A stretch of 64,000 nucleotides of DNA from a bacterium UBP1_UBA4783 (GCA_002403075.1 DHHB01000082.1:1-64000); one strand, 5' to 3'. Counted from the stretch's first letter, positions 40,474 through 49,087 are shown. Notes: generated by a model not told the origin, from the letters alone. Program-made: numbers and translations.

Positions 40474-42435
40474 ATGACGAGACGAGCGACGATTGCAGCC
40501 GCCACGCTGACCGCGGCCGTTACGGTCTTCGGGTGCGTCGCCGCCGCCGCGGGGGCGGAGGCGCCGCCGTTCGCCTTGAGGACGCTCGACGGGAGCGAGG
40601 CGGTCGAATCGAGCGCCCTCTTCGCCGAATACGGACACGTCTTTCTCGTGTTCTGGAGCGGGGGGTGTCCCCACTGCGTCGAGGCGCTCCGCGGGGCGCA
40701 GGCGTTTTACCGGCGATACGGAGGGCCTGACGTCGCGGTTGCGGGCGTCAACGCGGACGAGGGGGATGTATTGGCGTTGCGGCGGACGATCGAGACGAAC
40801 GGGATCGCGTTTCGGCAGCTCCGCGATCCCGGAGGGATCGTGTCGGGGTCGTACGGCGTTCCGTTCGAGACGCTCGTGATCGTGCATGTCGCGGGCGGGA
40901 CCGTCGCGGGGACGCGCATCGATCCGGGAGGGGCCATCGACGGGGCGATGGAGGAGATGCTCCTCGGGGACGCGGCGCCGTCCCCGGACGCGCCCGAAAC
41001 CACAGGAACCGGGGCCGCGGCGGCAACCGAAATCGCAGAAGAGAACGGCAAGGTTGTCTTCGGCTCGTCGATCCGCGGATGGTCGCGGATCCGGTTTCTC
41101 GATATCGATTCGCGCGGCGAGGAAGCCGCCGGGCTCTACGGCGAGCCGGTGCGGCCCGGCGGCCGGGTCGATTACCGTGTCGAAATCGAGGCCTCAAAAC
41201 GCGTCGCGGCGCATCTGCGCGCCGGCGCGCTCCTGCGGATAAGCAACGAGGGCGAGAGAGTGCTCGAGTCGGGGCCGAAGTATCTCGGCTCGCCGTTGGG
41301 GAGCGCCTTCGCGGAGATCGACGCGGCCGCGTTCACGTTCAGGCTCGGCTATTACTCGATATACATGACTCCCCTCACGCTCATGCGCTGGGATTGGGAC
41401 GACAACCCGCGGGTCGGGGGCGACGCGGGATGCGGATGCGGCGCCTCGGCGGGGACGCTCCTCGTCGAGAGCCTCGACGATCTCGCGCCCGAACTCACCT
41501 TCGAGGGTGCGCTCGCGGGGTACGCGTTTTCGGGCGGGGAGATTCGGGCCTTTTACGCCATTCCGCGTCGAGCTCGGGAGACGCCCCGAGGCGCGTGGAT
41601 AACGGGAGCGGAGGAGCGGGCGCGATACTCCCTCGAGATGTTCGGCGCCGAATGGCGCTGGCAGCGAGTCTCGCGCTTTTCCGGAGAAGCGTGGAAGCTC
41701 GGCGCGCGCTACGTCGGAAGCCGCGAGCTCCGGCACAGCGTCGATTTCGTGGAGCTCGGCTACCCCGCGTACGATCCGTGGTGGGAATCGGGCATCGCGA
41801 CCGTTTCGTTCGAAGCTCCCCTCGCCGGTTTCGTCCGGGCCCGGGCCGAAGGCGTCGTGTGGAACAGGGCGACCCAATACGGCCGCGGAGCTTCGGGGGA
41901 CACGATCGCCTTCCGCGACGACGGCCGCGCCGGCGTCGCCGGCATCGTATTCGACGGACCGCGCGGCGCCTCGCTCACGATCGATTACCTGCTGCTCGAT
42001 CCCGGTTTCTTCGCGCCCTTCGCGGCCCTTTCGTACGAGCCGAACCGGGAAGGGTATCGGGCGTCGGCGCGCGCGCCCCTCGCGCGCTCGAAGGTCGACG
42101 CCGATCTCTTCTACAAACGCGTGCGCGAGCACACGCCGCTCTTCGGAGCCGAGCGGGCCGAAATAGAAACCGCGGGCATCTCGATCACCGGGGATCTCGG
42201 CGGCGGGTTCGGCGCGACGGCGGGCTGGATCGAGGAGAGCGACGAACGCGGCGGCGCGGTTTTTCCCTATAGCCTGTCGCGGCGGGCCGTCGAGGCGGGG
42301 CTGCAGTTCGGTTTCGCGAAGAGCGGCGTCGTCGAGCTGCGCTACAACCGCGTTCGAAGTGAAGAGTCCTCGCCGTCCGCGTCCTCGCGCGCGACGGCCG
42401 ACCTGTACGCCCTCTACACGACGATCCGTTTCTGA
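40474..42435 (+). CDS. periplasmic thioredoxin fused to outer-membrane beta-barrel-like domain
   Basis: 653 residues. There is a signal peptide (~1-28). A TlpA/thioredoxin domain (~30-165) has active site CPHC (Cys65, Cys68), a cis-Pro in YGVPFETLVIV and a GTRIDPGG end. After an Ala/Thr-rich linker (~165-190), residues ~190-653 are alternating short aromatic/hydrophobic strands ending YALYTTIRF; a terminal Phe is typical for BamA-dependent outer-membrane proteins. A DAGCGCGASAG loop (Cys320, Cys322) sits in the barrel part. GGGAGG lies before ATG. A soluble redox domain joined to a porin-like barrel is unusual. It may deliver disulfides or reductant to a surface partner. Confidence 0.7.
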   Translation: MTRRATIAAATLTAAVTVFGCVAAAAGAEAPPFALRTLDGSEAVESSALFAEYGHVFLVFWSGGCPHCVEALRGAQAFYRRYGGPDVAVAGVNADEGDVLALRRTIETNGIAFRQLRDPGGIVSGSYGVPFETLVIVHVAGGTVAGTRIDPGGAIDGAMEEMLLGDAAPSPDAPETTGTGAAAATEIAEENGKVVFGSSIRGWSRIRFLDIDSRGEEAAGLYGEPVRPGGRVDYRVEIEASKRVAAHLRAGALLRISNEGERVLESGPKYLGSPLGSAFAEIDAAAFTFRLGYYSIYMTPLTLMRWDWDDNPRVGGDAGCGCGASAGTLLVESLDDLAPELTFEGALAGYAFSGGEIRAFYAIPRRARETPRGAWITGAEERARYSLEMFGAEWRWQRVSRFSGEAWKLGARYVGSRELRHSVDFVELGYPAYDPWWESGIATVSFEAPLAGFVRARAEGVVWNRATQYGRGASGDTIAFRDDGRAGVAGIVFDGPRGASLTIDYLLLDPGFFAPFAALSYEPNREGYRASARAPLARSKVDADLFYKRVREHTPLFGAERAEIETAGISITGDLGGGFGATAGWIEESDERGGAVFPYSLSRRAVEAGLQFGFAKSGVVELRYNRVRSEESSPSASSRATADLYALYTTIRF

Positions 42436-42475
42436 GGTGCGCGCGGAGACGGGACGGCTCGGCGCTCGGGGGGCC

Positions 42476-42497
42476 GCGGCCTCGTCACCGGTAGAGG
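42476..42497. repeat. direct repeat copy 1 at the 3' end of the first paralogue
   Basis: This 22-base segment is identical to 43098-43119. It covers the last codons, the stop and nine bases beyond it in each of the two tandem paralogues, a sign of recent duplication. Confidence 0.8.
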
Positions 42498-43069
42498 CTC
42501 TTGATCATTCCCCAGGTGAAGCACTCCGCCGCGATCACCGAATCGAGCTTGAGGTAATCGGCCCAGAAAGCTCCCGCGATCGGGGAGCCGGAAACGTACT
42601 CGAGCCGCAGCGTGCACGAGCTTCCGTATATCAGCAGGGGGCTGCTCCCCGCGGCGTTTATAACCCGTCCACACACGGTGTAATCTCCGGTTCCGGCGAA
42701 GGTGAACGCGATGGTTTGGAGCCCCGTGTCCTCGAGGTCGCTGTACGAGAGATGCATCGTGTAGGTGACGCCGATCTCCCCCCAACATGCGAGGGTGGCG
42801 GCGTAGGTGCCGAAGCTCGACATCGCGAAGTCGTATTCGACCCACTCTCCCGGCGCGCCGAGCCCATGAAGCCTCGTGTCCACCTTGCGGATGGGATCGA
42901 AGTCGACGTCGCGACAGCGGGAAAAATTCTCGGCCTCGAGCGTGACGCTGACGGCGCCGGCATCGGCCGGTATCGCGCAGAGACCCGCGACGGCCGCGAG
43001 AGCGGCGGCGACGGCGAGCGTCACACGGCGCGCGCGCCGCCGCGGGCGTATGCCGTTTCTCGATTCCAT
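42485..43069 (-). CDS. secreted CBM6/35-like carbohydrate-binding protein
   Basis: 194 residues with a signal peptide (RRRARR, then a hydrophobic stretch to ~38). The domain VTLEAENFSRCRDVDF...GEWVEYDF...GTYAATLACWG follows the CBM6/CBM35 beta-sandwich pattern (AEN start, GxWxxY core). It contains several Cys (in SRCRD, LACWG, YTVCG, SSCTL, AECFT), probably disulfide-bonded. No catalytic domain is attached, so it would bind a glycan or act as a surface or matrix protein. It lies 37 bases after a close paralogue on the same strand. Confidence 0.68.
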   Translation of the reverse strand: MESRNGIRPRRRARRVTLAVAAALAAVAGLCAIPADAGAVSVTLEAENFSRCRDVDFDPIRKVDTRLHGLGAPGEWVEYDFAMSSFGTYAATLACWGEIGVTYTMHLSYSDLEDTGLQTIAFTFAGTGDYTVCGRVINAAGSSPLLIYGSSCTLRLEYVSGSPIAGAFWADYLKLDSVIAAECFTWGMIKSLYR

Positions 43070-43097
43070 GATCGCGTCGAACGAAAGCCGGCGTATC

Positions 43098-43119
43098 GCG
43101 GCCTCGTCACCGGTAGAGG
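43098..43119. repeat. direct repeat copy 2 at the 3' end of the second paralogue
   Basis: Identical to 42476-42497 for 22 bases, covering the stop codon of the interrupted paralogue. Confidence 0.8.
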
Positions 43120-43625
43120 TTCTTGATCGTTCCCCAGGAGTGCGATTCGGCTGCGATCGTCGATTTGAATTCGATGTAATCGGCCCAGAACTGCCCGCCT
43201 GAGATATACGTGAGCCTCGCGACGACCGGGCTTCCGTACATTTCGACGGCGCCGCTCCCGGCGGCGTACACCTCGGTGCCTCAATGGTTGCAATCGCCCT
43301 TGCCGGTGAACGAGAAGTAGATCGTCTGGTTTCCGATCACCGATCCGTCGTAGACGGTGAGGCTGAGGGAGTACGGCATGTTGAGCTCGCCCCAGCAGAG
43401 CATCAACACCTCGTAGACGCCGAAGTCGCCCGTCGTAAATGTATACTGCGTCCATTCTCCCGCGGCGCCGAGGCCATAGAGCCTGCCGCCGATCGAGCGG
43501 ATGACGTCCCAATCGACGTTGTGGCTGCTCGAGTACGTTTCCGCTTGGACGGTGATCTTGACGGCCTGCGCGGCTTCGGGGCGGCAGGCGAGGATCAGAA
43601 CGAGCATGGCGGCGATCGCTTTCAC
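43107..43625 (-). pseudogene. paralogue of the CBM6/35-like protein, interrupted by in-frame TGA
   Basis: The frame begins at ATG 43625 with a signal peptide (MKAIAAMLVLILAC...) and the same AETYSSSHNVDWD...GEWTQYTF domain. It reaches TGA at 43281-43283 after 114 codons, then continues in the same frame for 57 more codons to a TGA at 43107. The second part (YAAGSGAVEMYGSP...WADYIEFKS...WGTIKNLYR) aligns without gaps to the intact paralogue. The internal TGA falls where the paralogue has the Cys of YTVCGRV. It is either a Cys-to-stop nonsense mutation (TGC to TGA), a sequencing error, or, less likely, selenocysteine. A good promoter lies upstream. Confidence 0.7.
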
Positions 43626-43686
43626 ACGGCATCACGCTCCACGAACCTCGATCCGTCGGATCGAAGCCGGCGAAGTCCTCATCTTT

Positions 43687-43715
43687 ATTGTATCGGGCGC
43701 TGAGCGGGGAGTCAA
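43687..43715 (-). promoter_or_regulatory. promoter of the two carbohydrate-binding-like paralogues
   Basis: Minus-strand TTGACT (43710-43715), 17 bases, TACAAT (43687-43692). Expected to drive both tandem genes. Confidence 0.7.
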
Positions 43716-43772
43716 TGGGATCCCTCATCTCGCTCATCGTCGCGCGCGCGGCGTTCCCCGCGGCCGCGGACG

Positions 43773-45476
43773 CTAGGAGACGAGCAGCGTCGAGACGATG
43801 ATCTGCGCGAGGATGATCTTCGCGATCATCGAGGCGGGATAGACCGCCGCGTAGTAGATGTTCGGCAGCTCGTTGTCCGTTTGCTGGTTCGCGTAGGCGA
43901 GCACGGCGGGCTGAGTGTGCATCCCCGAAACGATCCCCATCACCGCGGAGAGCGGAAGCCGGAAGAGCCTCGTGCAGACGACCACCGCCGCGACGGACAC
44001 GAACGTCGTGATGAGCGCGCCCGCCGCGATGAGCCCCCAGCCCCCGGATTGGAAGGTGGCGCCGAAGCCCGGCCCCGCCTTCGTACCGATCCCCGCGAGA
44101 AAGAAGACGAGCCCCACCTGCCGGATGACGAGGTTCGCCGCGAAGGGGAGGCCCCAGACGACCGGTCCCGTCCGCTCGAGCTTGCCGAGCACGAGTCCGA
44201 CGATGAGCGGGCCGCCGGCGAAGCCGAGACGGAACACCATGCCGTTCGGAAGAGGGAGGGCGATCATGCCGAGGAACACGCCGAGCACGATGCCGAGCGA
44301 GAGGGAAAGGTAGTCGGTCTCGGAGATCGAGCGGAGCGAGTCGCCGAAAAAGCGCGAGATCGTTTCGATGTTCTCCCGCCTCGTGACGACGCGGATGCGG
44401 TCCCCGGATTCGAGGATCGTGTCGGGGCCGGGCACGAAATCCACGTCCCCCCGGCGAAGGCGCGTGATCGTCGCGTCGAAGATCGTGTGGAGACGCAGCT
44501 CCCTGATCGTCCGTCCGATCACGTTCTTGCTCGAGACGAATATGCGCCGGTAGGTGACCTGCCCCGAGGTTTCGGGAAGATCCTGCGTGCTTCGCTCTCC
44601 GAAGAGGATGCGGGCGCGTTCGAGCGCTTCCGCCGGCCCCACCGCGACGATGAGATCGCCCTTCGAGAGCGTCGTGCTCCCGAGGACCACCGATATCGCG
44701 TCCCCCTTCTGGATCCGGCTGAGAACGAAGCCCGGCTCTCCGAGCGCGGAGAGCGTTTCGGCGACGGTCTTCCCCTCGACGGCGGGGTTCGTAACGCGGA
44801 AGGTTCTGCTCTCGATCGCCTCGGCGCCCGATTCGCGCATATGCTCGGCCGCTTCCTTCGAGAAGTCCGCGCGGAGGAGCTTCGTGAAGACGAAGAGCCA
44901 GAGTATCACGCCGAGCACGCCGAACGGATACGCGAGACCGTAGGTGACGACGGGGCTCTCGAGGTAGAGCTCGAGGAGCGACGGGTCTATCGCGCCCCTC
45001 ATATTCTCGATCGTTTCGACGGTCGCGGCGAGGGCGGGGGTATTCGTGAGCGCCCCGCAGAACAGCCCCGCCGCGCTCGGCGCCGGCAGCCCGAGGGCGA
45101 ACTTCAGCGCGACAGCCGCGCCGGCGCCGGCGGCGAGAATGATTATCGCCGCGACGTTGAGACGCAGTCCCCGCTTCCTGAATGATCCGAAGAATCCAGG
45201 GCCGGCCTGAAGGCCGATGGCGTAAACGAAAAGGACGAGCCCTATAACATATATATAGTCGGGTAGGGCGAGCCGACCGTCGACGGCGCCGAAGGCGATC
45301 CCCACGAAAAGGACCGCCGCCACGCCGAGCTTGAAGCCGAAAATCCTAATATTTCCAACGAGATAGCCGAGTCCTATCACCGTGAACAGGAGCAGGATCG
45401 TGTTGGATGCGAGCACGTCGGCCGGGCCCTGCATGAATCCCGGGAGGGTGGCGAAGGTGAGGATCGAGCCGCTCAA
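43773..45476 (-). CDS. AspT/YidE-family transporter with two RCK_C domains
   Basis: 567 residues with TTG 45476 as start (GAGG 7 bases upstream); ATG 45434 is an alternative. Five or six N-terminal helices are followed by two TrkA-C/RCK_C-like domains (~215-365) and another five helices, the symmetrical layout of the aspartate:alanine exchanger family. GLFCGALTNTPALAAT and VSGMHTQPAVLAYAN are the repeated family signatures. It probably exchanges a carboxylate or amino acid across the inner membrane; the RCK_C domains suggest ligand control. Confidence 0.9.
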   Translation of the reverse strand: MSGSILTFATLPGFMQGPADVLASNTILLLFTVIGLGYLVGNIRIFGFKLGVAAVLFVGIAFGAVDGRLALPDYIYVIGLVLFVYAIGLQAGPGFFGSFRKRGLRLNVAAIIILAAGAGAAVALKFALGLPAPSAAGLFCGALTNTPALAATVETIENMRGAIDPSLLELYLESPVVTYGLAYPFGVLGVILWLFVFTKLLRADFSKEAAEHMRESGAEAIESRTFRVTNPAVEGKTVAETLSALGEPGFVLSRIQKGDAISVVLGSTTLSKGDLIVAVGPAEALERARILFGERSTQDLPETSGQVTYRRIFVSSKNVIGRTIRELRLHTIFDATITRLRRGDVDFVPGPDTILESGDRIRVVTRRENIETISRFFGDSLRSISETDYLSLSLGIVLGVFLGMIALPLPNGMVFRLGFAGGPLIVGLVLGKLERTGPVVWGLPFAANLVIRQVGLVFFLAGIGTKAGPGFGATFQSGGWGLIAAGALITTFVSVAAVVVCTRLFRLPLSAVMGIVSGMHTQPAVLAYANQQTDNELPNIYYAAVYPASMIAKIILAQIIVSTLLVS

Positions 45477-45582
45477 GAAGGAACCTCAATATCGAATGGC
45501 GGTTACCGTCGGCGGCGTCCAAAGCGCGCCTGCGGAGCCGCTTTTCTCGGGCTCATGCCTCGGAATCGGCGGCTCGACGACA

Positions 45583-45611
45583 CAGATATGAGGCGGAAGG
45601 CACAAAGTCAA
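45583..45611 (-). promoter_or_regulatory. promoter of the AspT/YidE-type gene
   Basis: Minus-strand TTGACT (45606-45611), 17 bases, TATCTG (45583-45588). The leader is about 100 bases; no riboswitch was recognised. Confidence 0.6.
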
Positions 45612-45710
45612 GAGCTTTGTGGCAGTTGCGCCCTTCGGGGCCGCGGCCGACGCCGCGGATGGCGCGGGGCGGCCGCTCGGAACCGGCCGGCCGGCGGATA
45701 CTCCGCGCTC

Positions 45711-47636
45711 TCAGCGGCTCTCGGGAGAGCGTCCGAAAAGCCGGACCGCCGCAGCGAGCGCGGCGGCGCCGAGCGCGAGGGAGACGGCGCTCGGAACGCC
45801 GAAGGCCGCCGGCATATATCCGAAGATGACCGCGGCGGCGGCCGCGGCGAGCGCGTAGGGAAGCTGCGTGCGCACGTGATCGACGTGATCGCAGGATGCG
45901 GCCATCGAAGACATGATCGTCGTATCCGAGATGGGAGAACAGTGATCGCCGAAGACGGAGCCGGTGAGGATCGCCCCGATCGAGGCGCCGAGGATCGTCT
46001 CGAACGCGCTTCCTGAGATTCCGGCGGCGCGCGCGGCGCCGAAGGCGAGCGGCACGACGATCGGCGTGAGAATGGACATCGTGCCCCACGAGGTTCCCGT
46101 CGAGAACGATATCCCCATCGCGACGAGGAAGACGACGAGCGGCAGGAAGCGCGGATCGAGAACGCCGGAAAGCGCGTGAACGAGGTAATCGGCGGTGTGC
46201 AGCTGCGTGCACACCGATCCGATGCACCACGCGAGCACGAGTATGACGATGGCGATGAGCATCGAGCGGATGCCGTTCATCCACGCCGCGATCGTTTCGG
46301 TGAGGGTGAGAAGGCGCTGACCGAGCGCGAGGATCGCGGCCGCGAGACAGCCGGCCGTCGAGCACCAGAGCAGCGCGACGAAGGAGTCCGCTTCCTTGAG
46401 GGCGTCGAGCATGCCGCCCGTTTCGCCGCGCGCGGCGAGCGCCGCCCGGCCCGTGACGACGAGCCCGGCGAACGCGACGCCGACGACGACGAGGATCGGG
46501 ACGAGGCCGTTCACCCAGAGCGGCCGCGCCCGAGGCCCCGGCGCCGCGCTCTCGGCGTCGATGTTCGAGAGGAGCACCGCGCCGTCGGCGGCCGTCTTGC
46601 CCGTCCGGCGCGCGCGCCGTTCGGCCGCGAGCATCGGGCCGAAATCGCGGTTCATGAGCGCGACGAAGAGCACGAGGAGAACGGCGAGGATCGAATAGTA
46701 GCAGTAGGGGATGGCCGCGACGAACGCGGCGAAGGGGTTCCGGTCGACGCCGAGGGAATCGAACGACTGCCCGATGAGCGAAACCTGAAACCCGATCCAG
46801 CTCGTTATCACCGCGATCGACGTGACCGGGGCGGCCGTCGAATCGACGATGTAGGAGAGCTTCTCCCGCGAGATGCGGAGCCGGTCGGTGAGCGGCCGCA
46901 GCGAGTTGCCGACGATGAGCGTGTTCGCGTAATCGTCGAAGAAGATCGCGACCCCCATGATCCAGCCGGCGAGCTGTCCCCGGCGCGGCGTCGTCGCGAG
47001 GCGCGACACCCGGTCGACGATCCCCTGCATGCCTCCCATCCGGTACATGATGCCGACCATGCCGCCGAGCATCAGCGTGAAAACGACGATGGAGACGTGA
47101 TCGCTTCCCTGCGAGGGATCGGACAGCGCCCGGATCACGTCCCGGTCCGCGATCCTGAGCAGCGCGGAGAGGGGGCGGTAGCCCTCGAGGAAAAAGTTGC
47201 CGAGCCAGATGCCCGAAAGGAGCGCGAGCACGACCTGCCGGAAGACGAGCGCGAACGCGATCGCGACGAGCGGGGGAAGGATCGAGAACCACGCCGGAAC
47301 GGCGTGTATATCCTCGCGGAGCGATCCGGCTGCGTGCGAGACGACGATCTCGTGGCGGCCCGGGCTCGGGAGCGTCACCGTGATCGCCGCGGGCGGGAGA
47401 GGCGGCGCGCCGCGGTACACGACGGCGCCGTCGAGACGGGCGACGACGGAATCGGCGTGGGCCGGGAACGCCGCGGCCGGCGGCTCGTAGCGATAGGGGA
47501 TGCCGGCGAGCGCGGTGCGCCGCACGGCGCCTTCCGCCGCGAGGGCGGCGCCGCCCGGCGGCGGGAGACACGAGAGGAGCACGGCGAGAACGGGAAACGC
47601 GCGGAGAGCGATGCGGCCGGGCGCGGTTCGTGTCAC
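45711..47636 (-). CDS. NhaC-family Na+/H+ antiporter with N-terminal exported domain
   Basis: 641 residues from GTG 47636. About ten helices from residue ~115 onward carry NhaC features (GIWLGNFFLEGY, IFFDDYANTLIVGN, SFSTGTSWGTM, FGDHCSPISDTT). The first ~110 residues are unusual: a signal-peptide-like segment, then a beta-rich stretch (~35-110, VVARLDGAVVYRG...GRHEIVVSHAAG) that would lie in the periplasm. It begins seven bases after the DUF362 gene. Substrates in this family include Na+/H+ and malate/lactate-type exchange. Confidence 0.88.
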   Translation of the reverse strand: MTRTAPGRIALRAFPVLAVLLSCLPPPGGAALAAEGAVRRTALAGIPYRYEPPAAAFPAHADSVVARLDGAVVYRGAPPLPPAAITVTLPSPGRHEIVVSHAAGSLREDIHAVPAWFSILPPLVAIAFALVFRQVVLALLSGIWLGNFFLEGYRPLSALLRIADRDVIRALSDPSQGSDHVSIVVFTLMLGGMVGIMYRMGGMQGIVDRVSRLATTPRRGQLAGWIMGVAIFFDDYANTLIVGNSLRPLTDRLRISREKLSYIVDSTAAPVTSIAVITSWIGFQVSLIGQSFDSLGVDRNPFAAFVAAIPYCYYSILAVLLVLFVALMNRDFGPMLAAERRARRTGKTAADGAVLLSNIDAESAAPGPRARPLWVNGLVPILVVVGVAFAGLVVTGRAALAARGETGGMLDALKEADSFVALLWCSTAGCLAAAILALGQRLLTLTETIAAWMNGIRSMLIAIVILVLAWCIGSVCTQLHTADYLVHALSGVLDPRFLPLVVFLVAMGISFSTGTSWGTMSILTPIVVPLAFGAARAAGISGSAFETILGASIGAILTGSVFGDHCSPISDTTIMSSMAASCDHVDHVRTQLPYALAAAAAAVIFGYMPAAFGVPSAVSLALGAAALAAAVRLFGRSPESR

Positions 47637-47643
47637 GGCGTCG

Positions 47644-48645
47644 TCATCCGATCTCCCGCAGGACGGCCGTCGCGTCGCGGCCGCTCATCCGCGCCGCCGC
47701 GCGCACGTGCTCCCAGGGCGAGTGCTTGTGGATCTCGGCGAAGAGGTCCGCGCGCCCCGACGCGCGCGCGAGGAGATCGAGGGACGCGGCGTCGGCCGAG
47801 ATCATATCGCCCGCGCAGACGAACCCGACGTCGGGCGCGACGATCGGCCCCGCGTCGGCCACGCAGTCGCAGAGCCGCGAGATCCGGCGCAGGACGTTCA
47901 CCGCGTACGCCTTTTTGAACCGACCCGCCGCGAGGACCGCCGCCTCGGCGAGCAGCTCGTCGAAGAGGGCGACGCGCGGCCTGATCGCGCGTTCCGGACA
48001 GACGATGGCGCAGTTGCTGCAGCCCGGGCACCACGTGATCCCGAAGCGGGGCCGGTCCCCCTCGAGAACGATATTGCCCGTCGGGCACCGCTCGACGCAC
48101 GCTCCGCATTGCGTGCATCCGCCGGCGTACACGGGCTCTCCGCCTTCGTGGATGGCCCCCTTCGTCTCCTTGGCGACGCATCCCATGCCGACGTTCTTGA
48201 TAGCGCCCCCCATGCCGCATGCGACGTGCCCCTTGACGTGCGAGAGGAGCAGCACGCCGTCGGCCTCGATCGGATCGGCGGCGAGCCGGAAGGTCATCGT
48301 CTCGCCCGAAACGGCGAGGCTCCGGTTCGATACGACGACCGGCGCGCCGATCTCCTCTTTCGTGAAGCCGCGCTCGGCCGCGCTCGCGAGGTATCCGTCC
48401 GCGGTGCCGCGGGGGCTCGCGTAGATGACGGGCGTGTCGAACAGGAACGGATCGCAGCCGCATCCGGCGAGGCAGGAGACGACGCGGCGCGCGAAGGCGG
48501 CGTCGACGGCGTAGGGATTTCCCGGCTCGCCCATGTGGAGTTTGACCGCGATCCGGTCGCGCGGCGCGAAGACGCCCGGGAACGTCCGCGCGAGAAACGC
48601 GACGAGCGCGTCGTCGTCCGCGAGGAACATCGCTTCGTGATTCAT
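47644..48645 (-). CDS. DUF362 protein with two [4Fe-4S] ferredoxin motifs
   Basis: 333 residues from ATG 48645 (GGAGAGAGAG upstream). The DUF362 core (~25-190) has KLHMGEPGN and LLSHVKGHVACGMGGAIKN. It is followed by a 2[4Fe-4S] ferredoxin module: CTQCGACVERCP and CPGCSNCAIVCP. DUF362 proteins are thought to be iron-sulfur oxidoreductases or cluster carriers; the reaction is unknown. It forms an operon with the NhaC-like transporter. Confidence 0.88.
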   Translation of the reverse strand: MNHEAMFLADDDALVAFLARTFPGVFAPRDRIAVKLHMGEPGNPYAVDAAFARRVVSCLAGCGCDPFLFDTPVIYASPRGTADGYLASAAERGFTKEEIGAPVVVSNRSLAVSGETMTFRLAADPIEADGVLLLSHVKGHVACGMGGAIKNVGMGCVAKETKGAIHEGGEPVYAGGCTQCGACVERCPTGNIVLEGDRPRFGITWCPGCSNCAIVCPERAIRPRVALFDELLAEAAVLAAGRFKKAYAVNVLRRISRLCDCVADAGPIVAPDVGFVCAGDMISADAASLDLLARASGRADLFAEIHKHSPWEHVRAAARMSGRDATAVLREIG

Positions 48646-48693
48646 CGTCTCTCTCTCCGCGTCCGGCCGCGCGACGCGAACGAACGCGACGCG

Positions 48694-48699
48694 ACTATA
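48694..48699 (-). promoter_or_regulatory. extended -10 of the DUF362-NhaC operon
   Basis: Minus-strand TGCTATAGT contains TATAGT with TG at the extended position, just after a poly-T tract. No -35 at standard spacing. Confidence 0.5.
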
Positions 48700-48734
48700 G
48701 CAAAAAAAATATCTTCTTCGCGAATCAAAAATGC

Positions 48735-48764
48735 TTGACACATTTTTTCATGAATGAATACCAT
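48735..48764 (+). promoter_or_regulatory. promoter of the 31-residue Lys-rich peptide gene
   Basis: TTGACA (48735-48740), 18 bases, TACCAT (48759-48764). The leader would be about 110 bases. Confidence 0.55.
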
Positions 48765-48879
48765 GCCCTCGAAGTGAATTCGCGTCCGCCTCCGAACGCA
48801 TCGAGCGCCGGACGACAGAGGAGAGGCGGACACCAAGTGGCGATGGTAGGCTTTCAACCTTCACAAAGGAGTGGATACC

Positions 48880-48975
48880 ATGCCGGTAAAGAAGAAAGCA
48901 AAAGCGAAACCGAAGAAGAAAGCCAAAGCCAAAGCGAAACCGAAAAAGAAGGCAAAGAAGAAAGCCAAGAAGTAA
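48880..48975 (+). CDS. 31-residue lysine/alanine/proline histone-like peptide
   Basis: ATG 48880 to TAA 48973-48975, with a strong AAAGGAGTGG (48864-48873) just before. The sequence is MPVKKKAKAKPKKKAKAKAK followed by PKKKAKKKAKK, that is about two thirds Lys with Ala and Pro. It resembles the basic tails of histone H1-like and HU-tail proteins. It has its own promoter and a perfect terminator, so it is a dedicated monocistronic gene. It should bind DNA, RNA or polyphosphate non-specifically; this is inferred from charge. Confidence 0.7.
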   Translation: MPVKKKAKAKPKKKAKAKAKPKKKAKKKAKK

Positions 48976-49018
48976 TAGCACGTCTTCGCCATTTCCGACA
49001 GTTACCATCGTCATTATG

Positions 49019-49055
49019 CGGGAGCGGCCTTCGGGCCGCTCCCGTTTTTTATTTT
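49019..49055 (+). terminator. intrinsic terminator after the Lys-rich peptide
   Basis: CGGGAGCGGCC and GGCCGCTCCCG form a perfect 11-pair stem with a TTCG tetraloop and then six Ts. Confidence 0.93.
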
Positions 49056-49059
49056 GGCG

Positions 49060-49087
49060 TTGACACGGCCCGCTCGGGGGCCATAAT
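49060..49087 (+). promoter_or_regulatory. promoter of the polyamine operon
   Basis: TTGACA (49060-49065), 16 bases, CATAAT (49082-49087), right behind the preceding terminator. Confidence 0.65.

Noticed and set aside
43240..43283. A bSECIS-type hairpin after the internal TGA as proof of selenocysteine.
   Set aside because: A stem with one mismatch can be drawn, but a competing perfect stem exists, and in DNA this rich in G and C folding is not evidence by itself.
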